Source of the DNA: Macquaria australasica | Taxonomy: Eukaryota > Chordata > Actinopteri > Centrarchiformes > Percichthyidae | Length of the DNA stretch: 64,000 bases | Reading direction: 5' to 3' | Assembly: GCA_005408345.1 (NCBI GenBank) | Contig: SEMN01000026.1 | Location: 1,713,536-1,777,535 of the forward strand | Part shown: positions 1-13,100 of the stretch, piece by piece | Layout: each line of letters opens with the position of its first letter | How positions within the stretch are numbered: the first letter of the stretch is position 1 | Translations under genes and position numbers: made by a program | The notes under the pieces: model-generated | Seen by the model: the letters and a program-made list of their open reading frames with translations, nothing else | What the model was told of the DNA's origin: nothing | Databases searched by the model: none

Positions 1-711
1 GTAGCCTGATTGACTCCTCTAATACACCTCACATCCTCCTGCCTTTTATCAAAGCCTTTTCTGCTTCCTTCTCAGAAAGGAGCCAAAAAGGGAGAATGTT
101 CAGTCACTGAATTAGCAGAGTGCCCATGTTTTTCTTCCCTTGTGAAGTGCATTACTTAAACTCCCAGATAAAAGTACACCAATTATAGTTATAGAAGAGG
201 AATGGATTGTTGCGTTGCACCTCTCCATGAAAGGCTCTCCCCATTTTATTCAGTATAGCGGCACATACACATCAGCTGCAATCACACATCTGAGAAGCTA
301 ATAAGAGGCTTTTATCAGTGTGGGGCTTGAGGAGTTTTAGGGAGCCTTTAGCAAAGTCTGCAAATGGCAGGAGGGGAGTGGGAGTCAAGGTGGATGTGGG
401 AGAACAAAATAGTTCCTGCCTCTGCCGGATAACACGGCTCTATATCAGGCTGTGGTCAGAGCTTTCAGGCCACTCATGCTCCTGGGACTCATGCTCAGAG
501 GTCTGGAATTTGATTCCTTTGGGGGGGATGCTGAAATTCTCAGGGCTGCCCTTTAGTGGAAGTAGGCTAATTGTTTAAACCCTTTGATCAAGACCTCAAT
601 CTTGTTAGCATGCAACCCTCTGTGGAAGCATCTGGGAAGAGGAAAAGACTGATCTGCTCTACTCCCATCTCATCTGGTCTGGGAGAAGTTACTCACCGCC
701 TCAGCCTGCGC

Positions 712-743
<32 letters not shown>

Positions 744-1234
744 ACACTTTAACAGAGTCTCACTCGGACTGTGTAATATTCATGTAGATACTTATCTGTA
801 CATGGAAAAGGCTTGTGGGGCTAATCTGTTCCCCTGCACCACAGCGAAAACAAAGGGGCTCTGCTTTCAACATCAAACATCAACCCAGAGATCAAGTAGA
901 TAAGAGAGAAATTATACTTTGTTGTAAAAATAAAAGAAGACCTTTAGCTTGTAGCCTCCCACATGTAGCATGTGTGGAAAACTCAGCTACAGGTTCACAC
1001 AGTCATTTACTGGATCCAGAGCTGGTCTGTCTGTGACATTTAATACCGGCTGATGATGAATCAGACGTTATGTGACATGTCCACATTCCATCGCCTTCCT
1101 CCGTCGTTGAGTGCTCCATAGCATTTTTCTTTCCACAATGTATCTGGTTCGCTATAGTTTAATAGCTAGCCGATTCATTCCCCTTGTCTTTCTCCAGATT
1201 CATTTGACCACTGGTGTCTTTTTCTCCTATACAG
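1..1234 (+). other. Upstream intron of slc25a12
   Basis: No exon was found before the acceptor at 1234, so this is probably intron of slc25a12. It holds a (CA)n tract near 710-747 and otherwise unique-looking, AT-moderate sequence. The open frames here show no similarity to the EF-hand half of the carrier. Confidence 0.6.
710..747. repeat. (CA)n microsatellite
   Basis: Uninterrupted CA units for about 26 bases, then CA units broken by AAACA. It lies inside an slc25a12 intron. Confidence 0.9.
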
Positions 1235-1622
1235 CACGCTCACGAAATGTCTCGGCCCGTCTGGCTCCAGGCCGCAGAGTCTGCCTACAGGTTTTCTCTG
1301 GGCTCAATCGCTGGAGGTGAGTGACATGTCTGCGGCAGAGCCCCCGGCCCGCCCGAGGGGTAACCTTAGCCGGGCCAGACTGGCTCGCTGAGGCCCCGGG
1401 GCCGGCCATTGTGCATGCAGGGAGAGAGGGGTTGTGATGTGAGGCTCCGGCATTGTGCTGCCGTGCCACCGGTGGCTCCAGGCTGTCGTTGGAGTCGGAG
1501 CTTTGGAATGACACAGATCTTCCGGAACCGCACTCTCTGGAATCTCCGTCTAATTACACTGGAAGGAACTGATACACGGAACCTCTGACATAACTGCCCC
1601 TCAGATAGGAACACACCCCGAC

Positions 1623-1658
<36 letters not shown>

Positions 1659-4600
1659 CTCCCCAAACACGCAAAAACGTATCAATCTTCACTCACCAGT
1701 GGCCAATTCAGCCGGGGTCAAAAAAAAGATGTATATATCATGTGGCGATAATGAGCTGTTTCTCACCCGGCCTCTGTGCTGAGCATGTTTGAGAGAAGAG
1801 TCATACAGCAGCCTTTGATGTCAGACGAGACATGGCAAGAAAAGCTGAGAGCAGGAGTTTAGTGCAACTTGCTGCAGCGTTGCCTCCCCAAACACACAAC
1901 AGTTTCCCCACAGTTACCAGACTTCCTTCTCTGAGCTTAATAAAAGTTATATTTAGCTATATTTATTTCTCAGTGTCTTCCCAAACATATCTGCAGAATT
2001 ATTATTGTACAACTCAATTGTGTAAGACACCAACAAATGAATTAGGATGACAAGGTGTCTTATACGCACCAAGAGGACTGTCCAAGAGCTCGAAAATACT
2101 ATTTTAGAGATTCAACAATGATTTAATCGATAAGTTGATCAACAGAAAATGAATGAATGAATTAAAAAATGAACTATTTTGATAACTGATTGATCGTTCC
2201 TTTAATTTTTTAGGCAAAAAGGCCAAACATTCCCTAGTTTCAGCTTATCAAATGTGAGGATTTGCTGCTTTTCTTTGTCATATATGATAGTGAATTGATT
2301 ATCTTTAGGTTTTTGTCAGGCAAAACAAGGAATTTAAAGATGCCACCCTGGGCTCTGTGAAATTATAAACCGCATGATAAATACAATAAGCTAATGAATT
2401 TGTGTTTACATAATTTGTAACATGTTGTTCAGATGGTCATAAATGCTGGCAAAACATTGTTTCTAGGAAAACAGAGCAAAGATTTCAACCAGTGGCAAAT
2501 GTGTGTGTGTTTTGTAGCCACCGGTGCCACGGCTGTGTACCCCATCGACCTGGTGAAGACGCGCATGCAGAACCAGCGCTCCACAGGCTCCTTTGTAGGA
2601 GAGCTGATGTACAAGAACAGCTTCGACTGCGCGAAGAAAGTGCTCCGTTACGAGGGCTTCTTCGGATTCTACAGAGGTAAATCCTGCACAGATTTTATAG
2701 CACGTAAAAAGGGCCTGAAATCTGTGTGCAGGTCTTGTGCAAAACAAAACCGTCTGATGGGAGAAAGCATTAGGATTTGTCAGTGTGCTAATATCAGCAG
2801 CATGGTTTGCTAATTGATACCAGAAACCTTTGCCCTCCCTGTTCAGCAGTGAATGAAGCAACACCCAGGGGTCGCGTTTTCATTATCTCAATACCTGGGA
2901 GAGCTCCACGAGGAAAATGACCAGCAGAATTCGTGTAGTAGCAGTGTCTGATCTGCCTCTGCGCGGGTGGTGATAATGGTGCTGAAGGCTTGTGATATAC
3001 AACACTTCTCCCCCCGGGCTGTTCATATGAAGGAAGTCAAGACTGCCATCTACTGCTACCTCCACCACTGCAGCTCTTTGTTGCTCTGATCTGCCTCCCT
3101 CGGCCTTCCTTCCTCCCCCCTTGCACATGATAAGAGGGTGATTGACTCAGAGACAGACACGCTCGGCTGTTTTCTGGCTGCATACCAGCAGCAGTCACTC
3201 AGCAGCTCCTTCAGAAGTTTATCTGGCTTGATGAAGGACAGACGGTGAAACAGTATGGCGGTTATCGCCACCGTAGCACCCAGCCCCCCACCACCCCCAC
3301 CCCCCTGATCTTGTCCGTGACCACACAGCTCTCTCTGTTCCCAACCAACACTGGGATCAGGCCTCGACAATGCTGATCCCAAACGCACCAGCAGTGTCAT
3401 ATTTTTGGACTTTTGTTCAATTTCAATGGAACCCTTTGTGTTGTGGTGCATCAGATGTATCAGCCACATCTGTAAATATTTATGGGTTTGTTTTACGCAC
3501 ACAAGAACCCTGCAGCTTACATTGTTCTAGCTGTCAGTGGATGTATTCATTCAGCAAAGATAAAAAATGTGCATTCATTTCGGGCCAGACTTTGTCTCTC
3601 TCTCTGTCAGGTATTCTAATGGTATCCATGAATAATATTTTGCAGGTCTCCTCCCGCAGCTCATTGGCGTTGCCCCGGAGAAAGCTATCAAACTCACGGC
3701 AAGTCATTCCACTGTGTAGCTCAGTGTTCAGAAAAGTTGCTCTGAATGATTCCCTGTGAATGAAAAACATGCATAGAGCGTAGAAGAAACGCACTCTTCG
3801 CAATCAAGATGTGACTGCAACCACAAGTTAACATTAATGCCCTGCCATCAAGATTGGGATCTCATCTGCCTTCTTTCTTGATGTCTTCTTCCCCTTTTTT
3901 TTCCTTCCAGGTGAATGATTTTTTCAGAGACAAGTTCACCAGACAAGATGATACCATCCCTCTACCTGCAGAGATTCTCGCTGGTGGATGTGTAAGCATT
4001 ACTTTAGAGTGACTGTAAATTCAGTCTGTAGATTAACTCCAAACCAAGTAAAGGAACACCTAAAAGATGTGCAAAATATACAGGATTTCAAGTCATTAAT
4101 GTGGGAATAATATTGGAAATTATTTTCTGTCTTTTACTGGTTTATCATGAGATGGTTTACTAAAATACATACTTGCTAACAGTTATTACCAGCCAAAGTA
4201 GCTGCTACATTTTTTAACAGAAACTTTTGCTCACTTGTTCACTTATAAGGTGGATAATAAATATTTTAGTTCATGAGAAAGTACAAGAGAAATCAAACAG
4301 CATGAAAGCATTTTAGATGTAAAGCATACTCCTGCCAACACTATATATAAAACATATATATTATGATAATTATTATGAAATGTTTAAGTACCTGCAGGGT
4401 CAGATAGCTATTTGTTAACAGACAAAATCTAATGACTATATACAGTGGTGGATGAAGTATTTAGGTCCTTTATTTAAGTAAATGTAGCAAAACTGCAATA
4501 TAAAATACTCCGTTACAAGTAAATGTCCTGCCTTGAGAATGTCACGTAGGTTAAAGTATTATTAGCAAAATGTACTGAAAGTATCAAAAGTAAAAGTATT

Positions 4601-7509
4601 CATAATGTAGAAAAATGCCCCCTGTGAGTGTAATACTCTTATATATTACAGTATTGGTGTATTATTACTGATGCATTCATGTGTAAATAGCATTTTACTG
4701 TTATAGCTAGTCGAGGTTTTCTCTATTTCATGTACTGTTGGTTAGTTTATAACAATATTCATCATATTTTATAAACTCATCATATGTTCAGTATGTAAAA
4801 ATCTTAGATAAGTTTAGTGGAGTAAAAAGGACAATGTTTCCTTCTGAATTGTAGTGGAGTAGAACCGTAACGTAGCATTGGGATTGGAAATACTCAAGTA
4901 CCTCATATTTGTACTTAAGTAGAGTACTTGAGTAGATGTACTTAGTTACATTCCACCACTGAGTATACAGCTAGTTTATTTTTTGCATTTCAGCCAAAGA
5001 CACATTTTACCAGCATTTTAAGCTTTGTGAATTGGTAATTATAGGGAATTCTGATTAATTGTGGTGATTTATTTAAAGTTTCTTTTTTTTTCATTTGCTG
5101 CGACTTAATTTATCAGCATATGTTCCTCATTTAAAAAATTCCATCAGTAGTAACTAATTTATTTAGTTTGTGTGAGAGATTATAATTATTCAGCTTCTCA
5201 TGTCAACTAATCTTCAGACATCCTACATGGGTTCCCTCGATACAAAAGTTAACGTTCGTCCCTAAATCCTCTAAATTGAACTTTTATTTTTCATCCCGGC
5301 CAAATTGCAATATTATAACATCTTTTAAGTGCAGCACCAGATTACAGATGTTATTCCTTCACTCTGCCTCTCCACTGGCTGTGGTGAAGTGAAACAGGCA
5401 GGCCATGCAGCAGAGCCTGCACGTTACTCACAGAGGAGCGGGGTCTGCGGGGTCATGACCCCTGTCAGGGTGTAATTGTAGGAAGAGGCCCTGGAGGGTC
5501 CTGGATGTAGCTGGGTCTAGCTCAGTGTGATTGAGTTTGACAACGCGGTACATACCCGAGGCGTGGTCACAGTGCAGGTCCCCACACAGGACAACGAGGA
5601 TGTTTCCAATCCACGCAGTTAACTGCTGATACATCACGTCTATGGCCTGTGTGCCCATGAGATTTATACTCATTTATATGAACCGGACGACATCCGCATG
5701 TTATTTTCTGAAAGTTAAAAGTCTGGTTAATCTGACGGCTTGTTAAATTATCACTCCCATCAGAGGAGAGAGCTGAAGCAGATAAAAGAGAGGGGACGAA
5801 TGCATCAATCTTCAGAGCAGCGGATATTCCCCCTCCGCTTTGAAAATGACTAAATGTGCCAGAGCTTTTTTTAGACCTTTGCTCGGATGTTTACAGATAA
5901 GACCCCTGCCCTGAGTGTCACCAGCAGCCATCCTGGGGCCTGATTAGATTTGGGGAGGGTGATAAATGTGCCTGAGTCAGAGGGTGCTGTGCCTTTAGGG
6001 CATTGCTTTCCTGGACCCCGAGCCGTCCGGGTGATTCAGCGCTCTCCCCTGGGAATGGGGGTGAATTGGGGAAGTGTGCGGGGCGAGGCCAGGCTGGGCC
6101 GCTCACCCTGCCACAGGAGGTGCCTCGGGGGAGGCGAGGGGGCAGAGGGCCGGTGCCAGGGTCAGAGCCTCTCAGCCATGAGCCGGGGCTTCTACTCACC
6201 CTACGCCTGCTCTATTCTGACCCCAGTTGTTCTTCTATCAATGCCTGCTTTTTCCTACTCCTGTCAAGGCCATTCTGACTATATGAAATCAGAGCGGGGA
6301 GAAAAAGTACCTTTTGTGCTGAAGTTTACTGACATAATTTGAAAAGTCTACTACTAGGGAGAAATGCTTACACATCATTACAAAGTTCACCCCTCAGATG
6401 TGTAACGCCGCTCACTCTTAGAGACCTGCATCTGTGCATATAAACCACCCGTCAGCTGTTTCTTTTTCCTGTTGCATCCTGCAGGCTGGAGCTTCCCAGG
6501 TGATTTTCACCAATCCTCTGGAGATCGTTAAGATCCGTCTGCAGGTGGCTGGAGAGATCACTACAGGCCCCAGGGTCAGTGCCCTGAATGTTGTGAGAGA
6601 CCTGGGCTTCTTTGGCCTCTACAAGGTAGGTCAGCACCTCTGCAGCACCATGACGTCTGCAGCATCAACCTCTGTTAACTGTCATACAAGGGCAGTGAAA
6701 GGTGTTTATTTATCGTTCACTTCAGTGTATAGAGTAACAATGGAAGAAGTTTGGTGGAAGACATTTTCTTAGTACTAGTACTAATTTTGCAGAGTGTTAG
6801 AGTATTATATTATTATACATTACTTTACTGGATTATTGTTAATGATGCATTAACTTTTAAAAAGCATTTTAATGTGGTAGTAGGTTATGGTGGTTACTTT
6901 AGGTATAGTTTCATCTATAACAATGCATCATTTTTTGTGTGTAAAATCATAATCTGCAAAATAACGAATCACTCTCACTGTCAAATACAGTAAATGTGGA
7001 GTAAAAAGTACAATCTTTCCCTCTTAAATGTAGTGAAATAAAAGAGTAAAGTAACATAAAAGAGAAATACTCAAGTAAAATACAGTACTTGAGTAAATTG
7101 ACTTTACTTTCCACTACTTTATATTAACATATGATTTGATTGTTTTCCTGTAATGATGCACAGATGAAAAACTTCTGTATTTGAGCAAACATTTGTATGT
7201 GTACATAGACATAATGGAGGTCAGGATCAGAAATGTGAAGATCAAACAGTCCTTTTTGATGACTGTTAGCAATTTTCTAAAACAGTGTTAAACATGCAAA
7301 AGGAGCTGTGGCCAACAACCAACAGAAAAATATTGAGGGATTACGCTTTGCTACCGCTCCTTTTCCAGATCCTTGTGGGTTTACTTACAGCTCCAGTCAT
7401 GTGTTCATACTCCATATTTTAATGAGTAGCAGACAGTGTGTGGCTTGTTAAAAAAAATAAAAAAAACAAAAAAGCTGACTTCCTCTTGGCAGAAGAAGCC
7501 AGCACAGGC

Positions 7510-7584
<75 letters not shown>

Positions 7585-8905
7585 TGGATTTCTCTCTGGA
7601 GGCCCAGTTCTGCAGCTCTGCCTGGGGCTCTTTCGCTGCATCATCAACACTAAAGCCCCCTGTAGGTTGAATAAGACAGCTCCCAGGCCACTTAATCCCC
7701 AAGACAAACCTCTTATGACTGGACTGTAGTCAAGATGTATATACTATATTTAAATTGATCCTTTTGTGTTTTTTTTTTCTTTTAGGGAGCCAAAGCTTGC
7801 TTCCTGCGTGACATCCCCTTCTCTGCCATCTACTTCCCAGTTTATGCCCACACCAAGGAGAAATTGGCAGATGAGGATGGAAGGGTGGGGGCACTGCAGC
7901 TGCTCACTGCTGGAGCTATTGCAGGTACCAGACATCTGGAAAGTTCAGGGCTGCGTTCATCCAAACAGCAACATGTCGTGTTTTAATTGAGGGATGTGTT
8001 TTCTGCTCCAAGAAATGCATTTTGGTTTCCTCCTTGTTTGAACTGAATCTCACAATGCTCTGGCTGTATATACAGGCCTTTTGTCATACCATACTGTACA
8101 GCTATACTCATTTCAAGCCCTGCATGATGCTGCAGCAGGGATGTCAGAATGTGTCACCATCTGTGCATAGTGAGAGCGCTTCATTACGTCTGTTATGAAA
8201 CGTCTCCTAAGGTGTACCGGCGGCTTCGCTGGTGACCCCTGCTGATGTCATCAAGACCAGGCTCCAGGTGGCGGCCCGAGCCGGCCAGACGACATACAAC
8301 GGAGTCATCGACTGCTTCAGGAAGATCCTCAAGGAGGAAGGTTTCAGGGCATTTTGGAAGGGCACAGGAGGTAAATGCACACATACATACACACACACAC
8401 ACTCAAGAGTCCTATAAGTGGTTCCATGACTGGGAAATGAGGCACACTGTGGTGGCTGTAATTGTCTAGAAGGCACCGCAGGAATATTAAATCCCACATT
8501 GTAATTTTCAAACTATCTTCCATTAGCTCGCGTCTTCAGATCTTCACCTCAGTTTGGTGTAACCCTGGTGACCTACGAACTGTTGCAGAGATGGTTATAC
8601 ATTGACTTTGGAGGACAGTAAGTACTTTAACCCTGTTTGCACAACCTCTCATCAATGTCAAGAAGTGCATCTTGCCCTAATCTGACTCTCTCCTCAGTCG
8701 TCCTACCGGCTCTGTGCCCACCCCCAAACCCACGATCCAGGACCTTCCTTCTGTGACTGCAGACCACGTAGGCGGCTACCATCTAGCTGCTGCAACCTTT
8801 GCTGGCGTGGAGAGGAAGTTTGGTCTGCACCTGCCCAAGTTCAAGCCTTCTGGAGAGGTGACAATCAAACCAGCGGAGTCCAAAACGGAGCCGCAGGCTT
8901 CATAA
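1235..8905 (+). CDS. slc25a12: Calcium-regulated mitochondrial aspartate/glutamate carrier (aralar), C-terminal nine exons
   Basis: This carrier exchanges matrix aspartate for cytosolic glutamate plus a proton across the inner mitochondrial membrane and drives the malate-aspartate shuttle. Coding exons: 1235-1316, 2518-2676, 3646-3698, 3911-3991, 6485-6625, 7786-7924, 8212-8370, 8527-8617 and 8698-8905 (TAA stop). They encode 370 residues, against about 678 in the human protein, so the N-terminal EF-hand half lies upstream of the window. The three carrier signatures are visible: PIDLVKTR (exon 2518), PLEIVKIR (exon 6485) and PADVIKTR (exon 8212). The exon peptides, such as NQRSTGSFVGELMYKNSFDC, match SLC25A12 almost word for word. 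SLC25A13 is the main alternative; the neighbouring dync1i2 and the C-terminal tail favour SLC25A12. The intron after 3698 begins with GC instead of GT. The gene converges on dync1i2. All exon phases join without a break. Confidence 0.95.
1625..1656. repeat. (TG)16 microsatellite
   Basis: Sixteen perfect TG units in the slc25a12 intron that follows exon 1235-1316. Confidence 0.95.
2110..2385 (+). repeat. Interspersed repeat, family A, copy 1
   Basis: About 270 bases in an slc25a12 intron that resemble 36545-36850 in order and wording: a section with GATTxATCGAT-like words and CAACAGAAAAT, then AGCTTATCAAATGTGAGGAT, then GGCAAAACAAG and GAGCTCTG-like words near the end. I remember similar sequence being scattered through teleost genomes. 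No coding capacity or clear terminal repeats were seen. The borders are approximate. Confidence 0.6.
4443..4961. mobile_element. hAT-like miniature inverted-repeat element, copy 1
   Basis: The element starts CAGTGGTGGATGAAGTAT and ends TACATTCCACCACTG, giving terminal inverted repeats (CAGTGGTGGA against its complement). It has no coding capacity and sits in the slc25a12 intron after exon 3911-3991. The eight bases on either side (ACTATATA, AGTATACA) agree at six positions, which fits a decayed 8-base target duplication typical of hAT elements. A younger relative is at 58038-58511. Confidence 0.75.
6735..7122. mobile_element. Degenerate copy of the same hAT-like miniature element
   Basis: This stretch begins near CAATGGAAGAAGTTTGGTGG and ends near ACTTGAGTAAATTG followed by TTACTTTCCACTACTT. 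Both ends and the internal TACTCAAGTAAAATACAGTA words resemble the elements at 4443-4961 and 58038-58511, but the termini have diverged. It lies in the slc25a12 intron after exon 6485-6625. The borders are approximate. Confidence 0.55.
7511..7583. repeat. (GT)n microsatellite, about 36 units
   Basis: The longest perfect dinucleotide tract in the window (73 bases). It is inside the slc25a12 intron, about 200 bases before exon 7786-7924. Confidence 0.95.
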
Positions 8906-9273
8906 ACCTTCACTCATCGTGGCTGCGAGGGCTGCATGCTCCTCCAGTCATCATGTTCCCTCCAATATGGTTTTATTGAACCACGTTTCAATCAAATGCA
9001 TTTGAGCGGTTGTCTTACTTTGAATGCTGCATGAGTATGGCTTTATTGCATTTTCTTTGCATAGCTTGCACAACTTTATTGTACATATTGTACTTCTCTA
9101 CAGAGGGACATTATGGCATTACAAAGGATTGTAACTGCGTTTTCTGGTGTGCATTAGCTTTGGTGTGCATGTGTCAGTTAGATTTCACGAGGATGTACAG
9201 ACGTTTTCAAAAGTAAGTTGAAATCATAAGTTTTGAAATCATGAACAGGGACTTGGGAAATAATTTAAATGTA

Positions 9274-9297
9274 TTTATTGTATTTTATTGAAATAAA
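9274..9297. terminator. Two-strand poly(A) signal cluster between slc25a12 and dync1i2
   Basis: The + strand carries AATAAA at 9292-9297, about 390 bases after the slc25a12 stop. The - strand carries AATAAA (read as TTTATT on +) at 9284-9289 and 9274-9279, about 870 bases after the dync1i2 stop. No other good signal was seen between the two stop codons for the - strand gene. Cleavage 10-30 bases past each signal would make the two 3' UTRs overlap by a few tens of bases. Confidence 0.65.
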
Positions 9298-10153
9298 TCA
9301 TTCAAACTGTTTCTACTGTGTGAAAAGTACATTCTCAGTTTTGACACCAAGCTTTGAGATTCTTCAGGGGAAAAAAAACAACAATCTCTGTTCAGATCCT
9401 GTCAACATACTGTACAGATGTGGAAATCACTGAGCAGTTACAGCATACATGATCATCTTCTTAGGCATTGAGGATATTCCAACTATCTCAAGTCTAACCA
9501 GCTGCACTGATTAAGTGAAAACCGGTGCAGTATAGAACAATATAGAAAGTAGAAAGACATCTGGATTTTGGACATTTCAGTATTTTACAAACAAGTGAAT
9601 ATTTAGTTTATCAAGTCTAAAAGGAACAGAGATGACAACATGGGCTACAGTTAGAAGAAGTTTACATTCCTGGGTGATTAAAGATGTGATTGCTTTTGGT
9701 GGAAATGGAGCTCAGCTATGAGTGTTTTTCATGAATATGTGGACCTATTTGGGTTGAAAAGCTTAACTCAAAATTAAGGCTCATGTTAACATGCCCTAAA
9801 TGAAGACAGGTAGGTTTACAATCAAGATTAAAATTAAAGTTTAAGGCATCTGGTTGAAGAAAGGACAACTGGTTTGTGTTTGTGAATATGGCTTCATGTT
9901 AGTGTCTGAGGTTGATAGCCCTGTCGCGTGTGATATACCAAGGAAGACTGGTGATGGTCCAGCTAACTGACAAGGAAGAGTTGTCCAAATAAGAAGATGT
10001 AAGAAAACAAAATTTCCATTGTTATTTTCTGATCAAAACTTCATCTTTTCTCTCCAGTCATGTTGTCATCGCATCTTTTCCTCCCATCCAAACGGAGCTG
10101 ATATTAACAAGCGCGCCACTGGTCCCTTAAACATCTCGTCCATGGCGAGCGGA

Positions 10154-13100
10154 TCAGGCAGCCAGGCGCTGAGCTGCCAGCTCCTCTGCATCATCTCTGT
10201 TCTCATTGATCTCTGCCAGCGTGCGAACAAAACGGGTCCACTCGTCGTTTCGTGGAACCGCAATTTGCTGGGGGGGGGGCAACAGAGGCGTGACTTAAAT
10301 TAAATTCAAACACAGACTTCTACCAGCACAGACTTCATCACAGGTAATGCTCTTAATGCATATTTATGGACAAACGCTACATTACATACTCAAACCATAA
10401 GAAATAGCTTGACTTGAATCCACAAGACGCTCTTCAAAAATCTCACTAAGGGGAACTGCCCACAGTTATGTTGTGCAGTTAATCACTACAGTACAAATTA
10501 CAGCAGGTAAGAGGCTGAATCATGTCTGAAACAACATGCCTAAGTGATTATGATTAAAAAATAGAGAACAGTCAAGAAAAATGTGACATTAAAAAGCTGA
10601 GTCATGCCTGCTCACCTCTCCAACATCGTACACAAGAACTCGGCCATCAGAGTCTCCCACAGCGATTTCTCTGCCAGTATGAGCCCATCTGACCCTGTTG
10701 AGGGCTGGGTTACCATCTACTGTGACACTGGCGGTAGGAACCTAAACCAGAAACACCATAAAACACGTTAGAAGAGTGGAAACATGCTCTGCAACCTCTA
10801 TGCTGCTCCCATTCATAGAACTTTATTTAGTAAAAAAAAGAAAAAGAAAAAGGGATAAATGTCTAAGAGATTTGAGTGCGACTCTCCTATAAAAAAAAAC
10901 CTTTGTCTCCTCTTAGGATGTAAAGAAAAACAGATGTGATGAAATGCGTGTATGCTGTCAGGGGGATTGTAATACCTCGGTGTCATTGTTGAGGTTCCAC
11001 AGGTCGAGATGGCCCACTCCGTCCACGCAGGCAAACAGAGCAGGGTGAGTCGGAGACCACATGACATCATACACGTAATCCGAATTATCTTCAAACGAGT
11101 AGAGCGGCTTGTTGTTCTGCAGACATGAGGGGAAAGGAAGATAAAAAAATAACATTTAAATCACTTAATTTATAGAGTTTAAATGTTTTACTGCATAGGA
11201 GTCTATCTATGTATCTATTTATACAATGATCAAACATACTTAATGAATACAAAATGTGATTATCATGTTTTCAGATAACATTTTTAAAACCCCAATTTTT
11301 CTTAACATGTTCAAGTTTTTAGCTACACTAGTGGCGGGGTTCTTGTGTGGCTCCACCTCTTTAGTCCAGAGTCAAAGTATCTTGACAAATATTGGCTGGA
11401 TTGGCACAGAACCTGGTACAGACTTTCATGTTCCACACAGGATGAATTGTAAACTTTTCATCTTGTGCTACAGTCAGGTCAAAATATTCAAATATTTGAT
11501 TTGATGTTTAAAAACCTGCAAAACAAATGACATTCTTATCAGCTGTATTTGTATTGAATGCTAATTTGCATTGCTAAACGAAGGAGGTAAAGATCATCTG
11601 CTAAACATTAGCATCTTAGCATTGGCTGTGCTCCATAGCAGTAAGTGCACATAAATGCAGTGCAGGCAGTAGGTATGACGTTGAATCTCCATCAGCCGAT
11701 AATCAAACAGCAGCAGGTACCATGAATCAAGCTGTGGTAACAATTCTTGTGCGTTTGAGCCGTTCATTGGCTGATCTCATTCCCACATATGGCAATTCCC
11801 CTAATTGTGTCCTCATTTCTTCTCTTACTTCTCTCCCTCCAATCAGCTGTCAATACTCTTTAATCTAATAATCTGTTGTGATCTACTGTCCAAACAGTGT
11901 GCTCCCTGCACCTTTCCCCCCCTAATATTTACTCTGAAACCACCCTCTGGCTGGTTTTTACCTTTACCTTACCACGACTGCTAAGAACTAAAAAAATTAT
12001 AATAATTGGACCTCCACTTACAATTTGGTTATCTTTAGAAGAGCACTGTAGCCTCGCAGAGCCGTTAGTGGCTGTAGACTCTTATGCTTGTTAAATTAGA
12101 GGTAACAAATTACTTCTTTTGGCTAATCAGGGTTTACAGTAAAATTGTGAGCGTTCTGGTTGTCAGGACTTTTGTCTTCAAATTCAATCAAAGCCCTTTT
12201 AACAGAAGTATGTGACTTGAAAATCAGCAAAAAAAGAAACATTATTATTCGGAACTATAGTGCAGTGAACAAATGAACAAAAGCTGGATTATAAGGAACC
12301 TTGTAGAGACACAAAACACACAGAGGGAGGAAAGTTTTTTCCTACACACAGATGGGTCTTTTCAACCAAACAAAACAATCCTGAGGTTTTCTTGGACCTT
12401 AAAAATGCGTCCTAGGTCTCCCTCATACCTTGGTGCTCCACAGCTTGACAGTCCAGTCGAAAGAGGAGGTAACAAACAGGTGGGAGAAGTCCAGGGGCCC
12501 AGGAGCTGTGTGGCAGTCGATCCCTGTGATGGGCCCATGGTGGCCCTCAAACATCTCACTGATGCCCGCTTTGCTGTGGAGCGCACAGATGAAGTGTGGA
12601 GTAAGTGCAAACGTACTGACAGAATGTGACAAATTTAATTTAGCAAAAGCAGCAGATGTTGAGTAATGACCTTCAGTTGCGATGATGTTTGAATACACAT
12701 CTCTGTACATTGCATGAAGGAAACAAACAATGACAACCCAAAAGGGTTACCAGTTAGCACTCATTGGGGTGTTACATTAAGCATGAAAGAACAGCCACAG
12801 ATGGACCTCTGCTGGACGTTTTCACATTAATCATTTACTTATATCATGTGATTGCCAGCAGGGTGGCAAAAGTGCCTGCAACCCCTCAACCACATGTTGC
12901 AGAGCTGTTACCCAACTGAGGCTCTGATAATTAACGTAGAGAGGTAAATACTCAGCATGAGTGATGCTTATGCATTATTAACTGCAATGAGAGTATCATA
13001 CCATTGTAAATGAGGTGGAAAATTATTCCCCCAATTACGGAGGTGATTCTGCTGCGCAAAACCTAGCAGCTATCCCCTCTCTGCGGTCTCTGGGCATACT

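Noticed and set aside
7405..7729. Open frames on both strands with long HTHT or CVCV stretches
   Set aside because: They are translations of the (GT)n repeat at 7511-7583.
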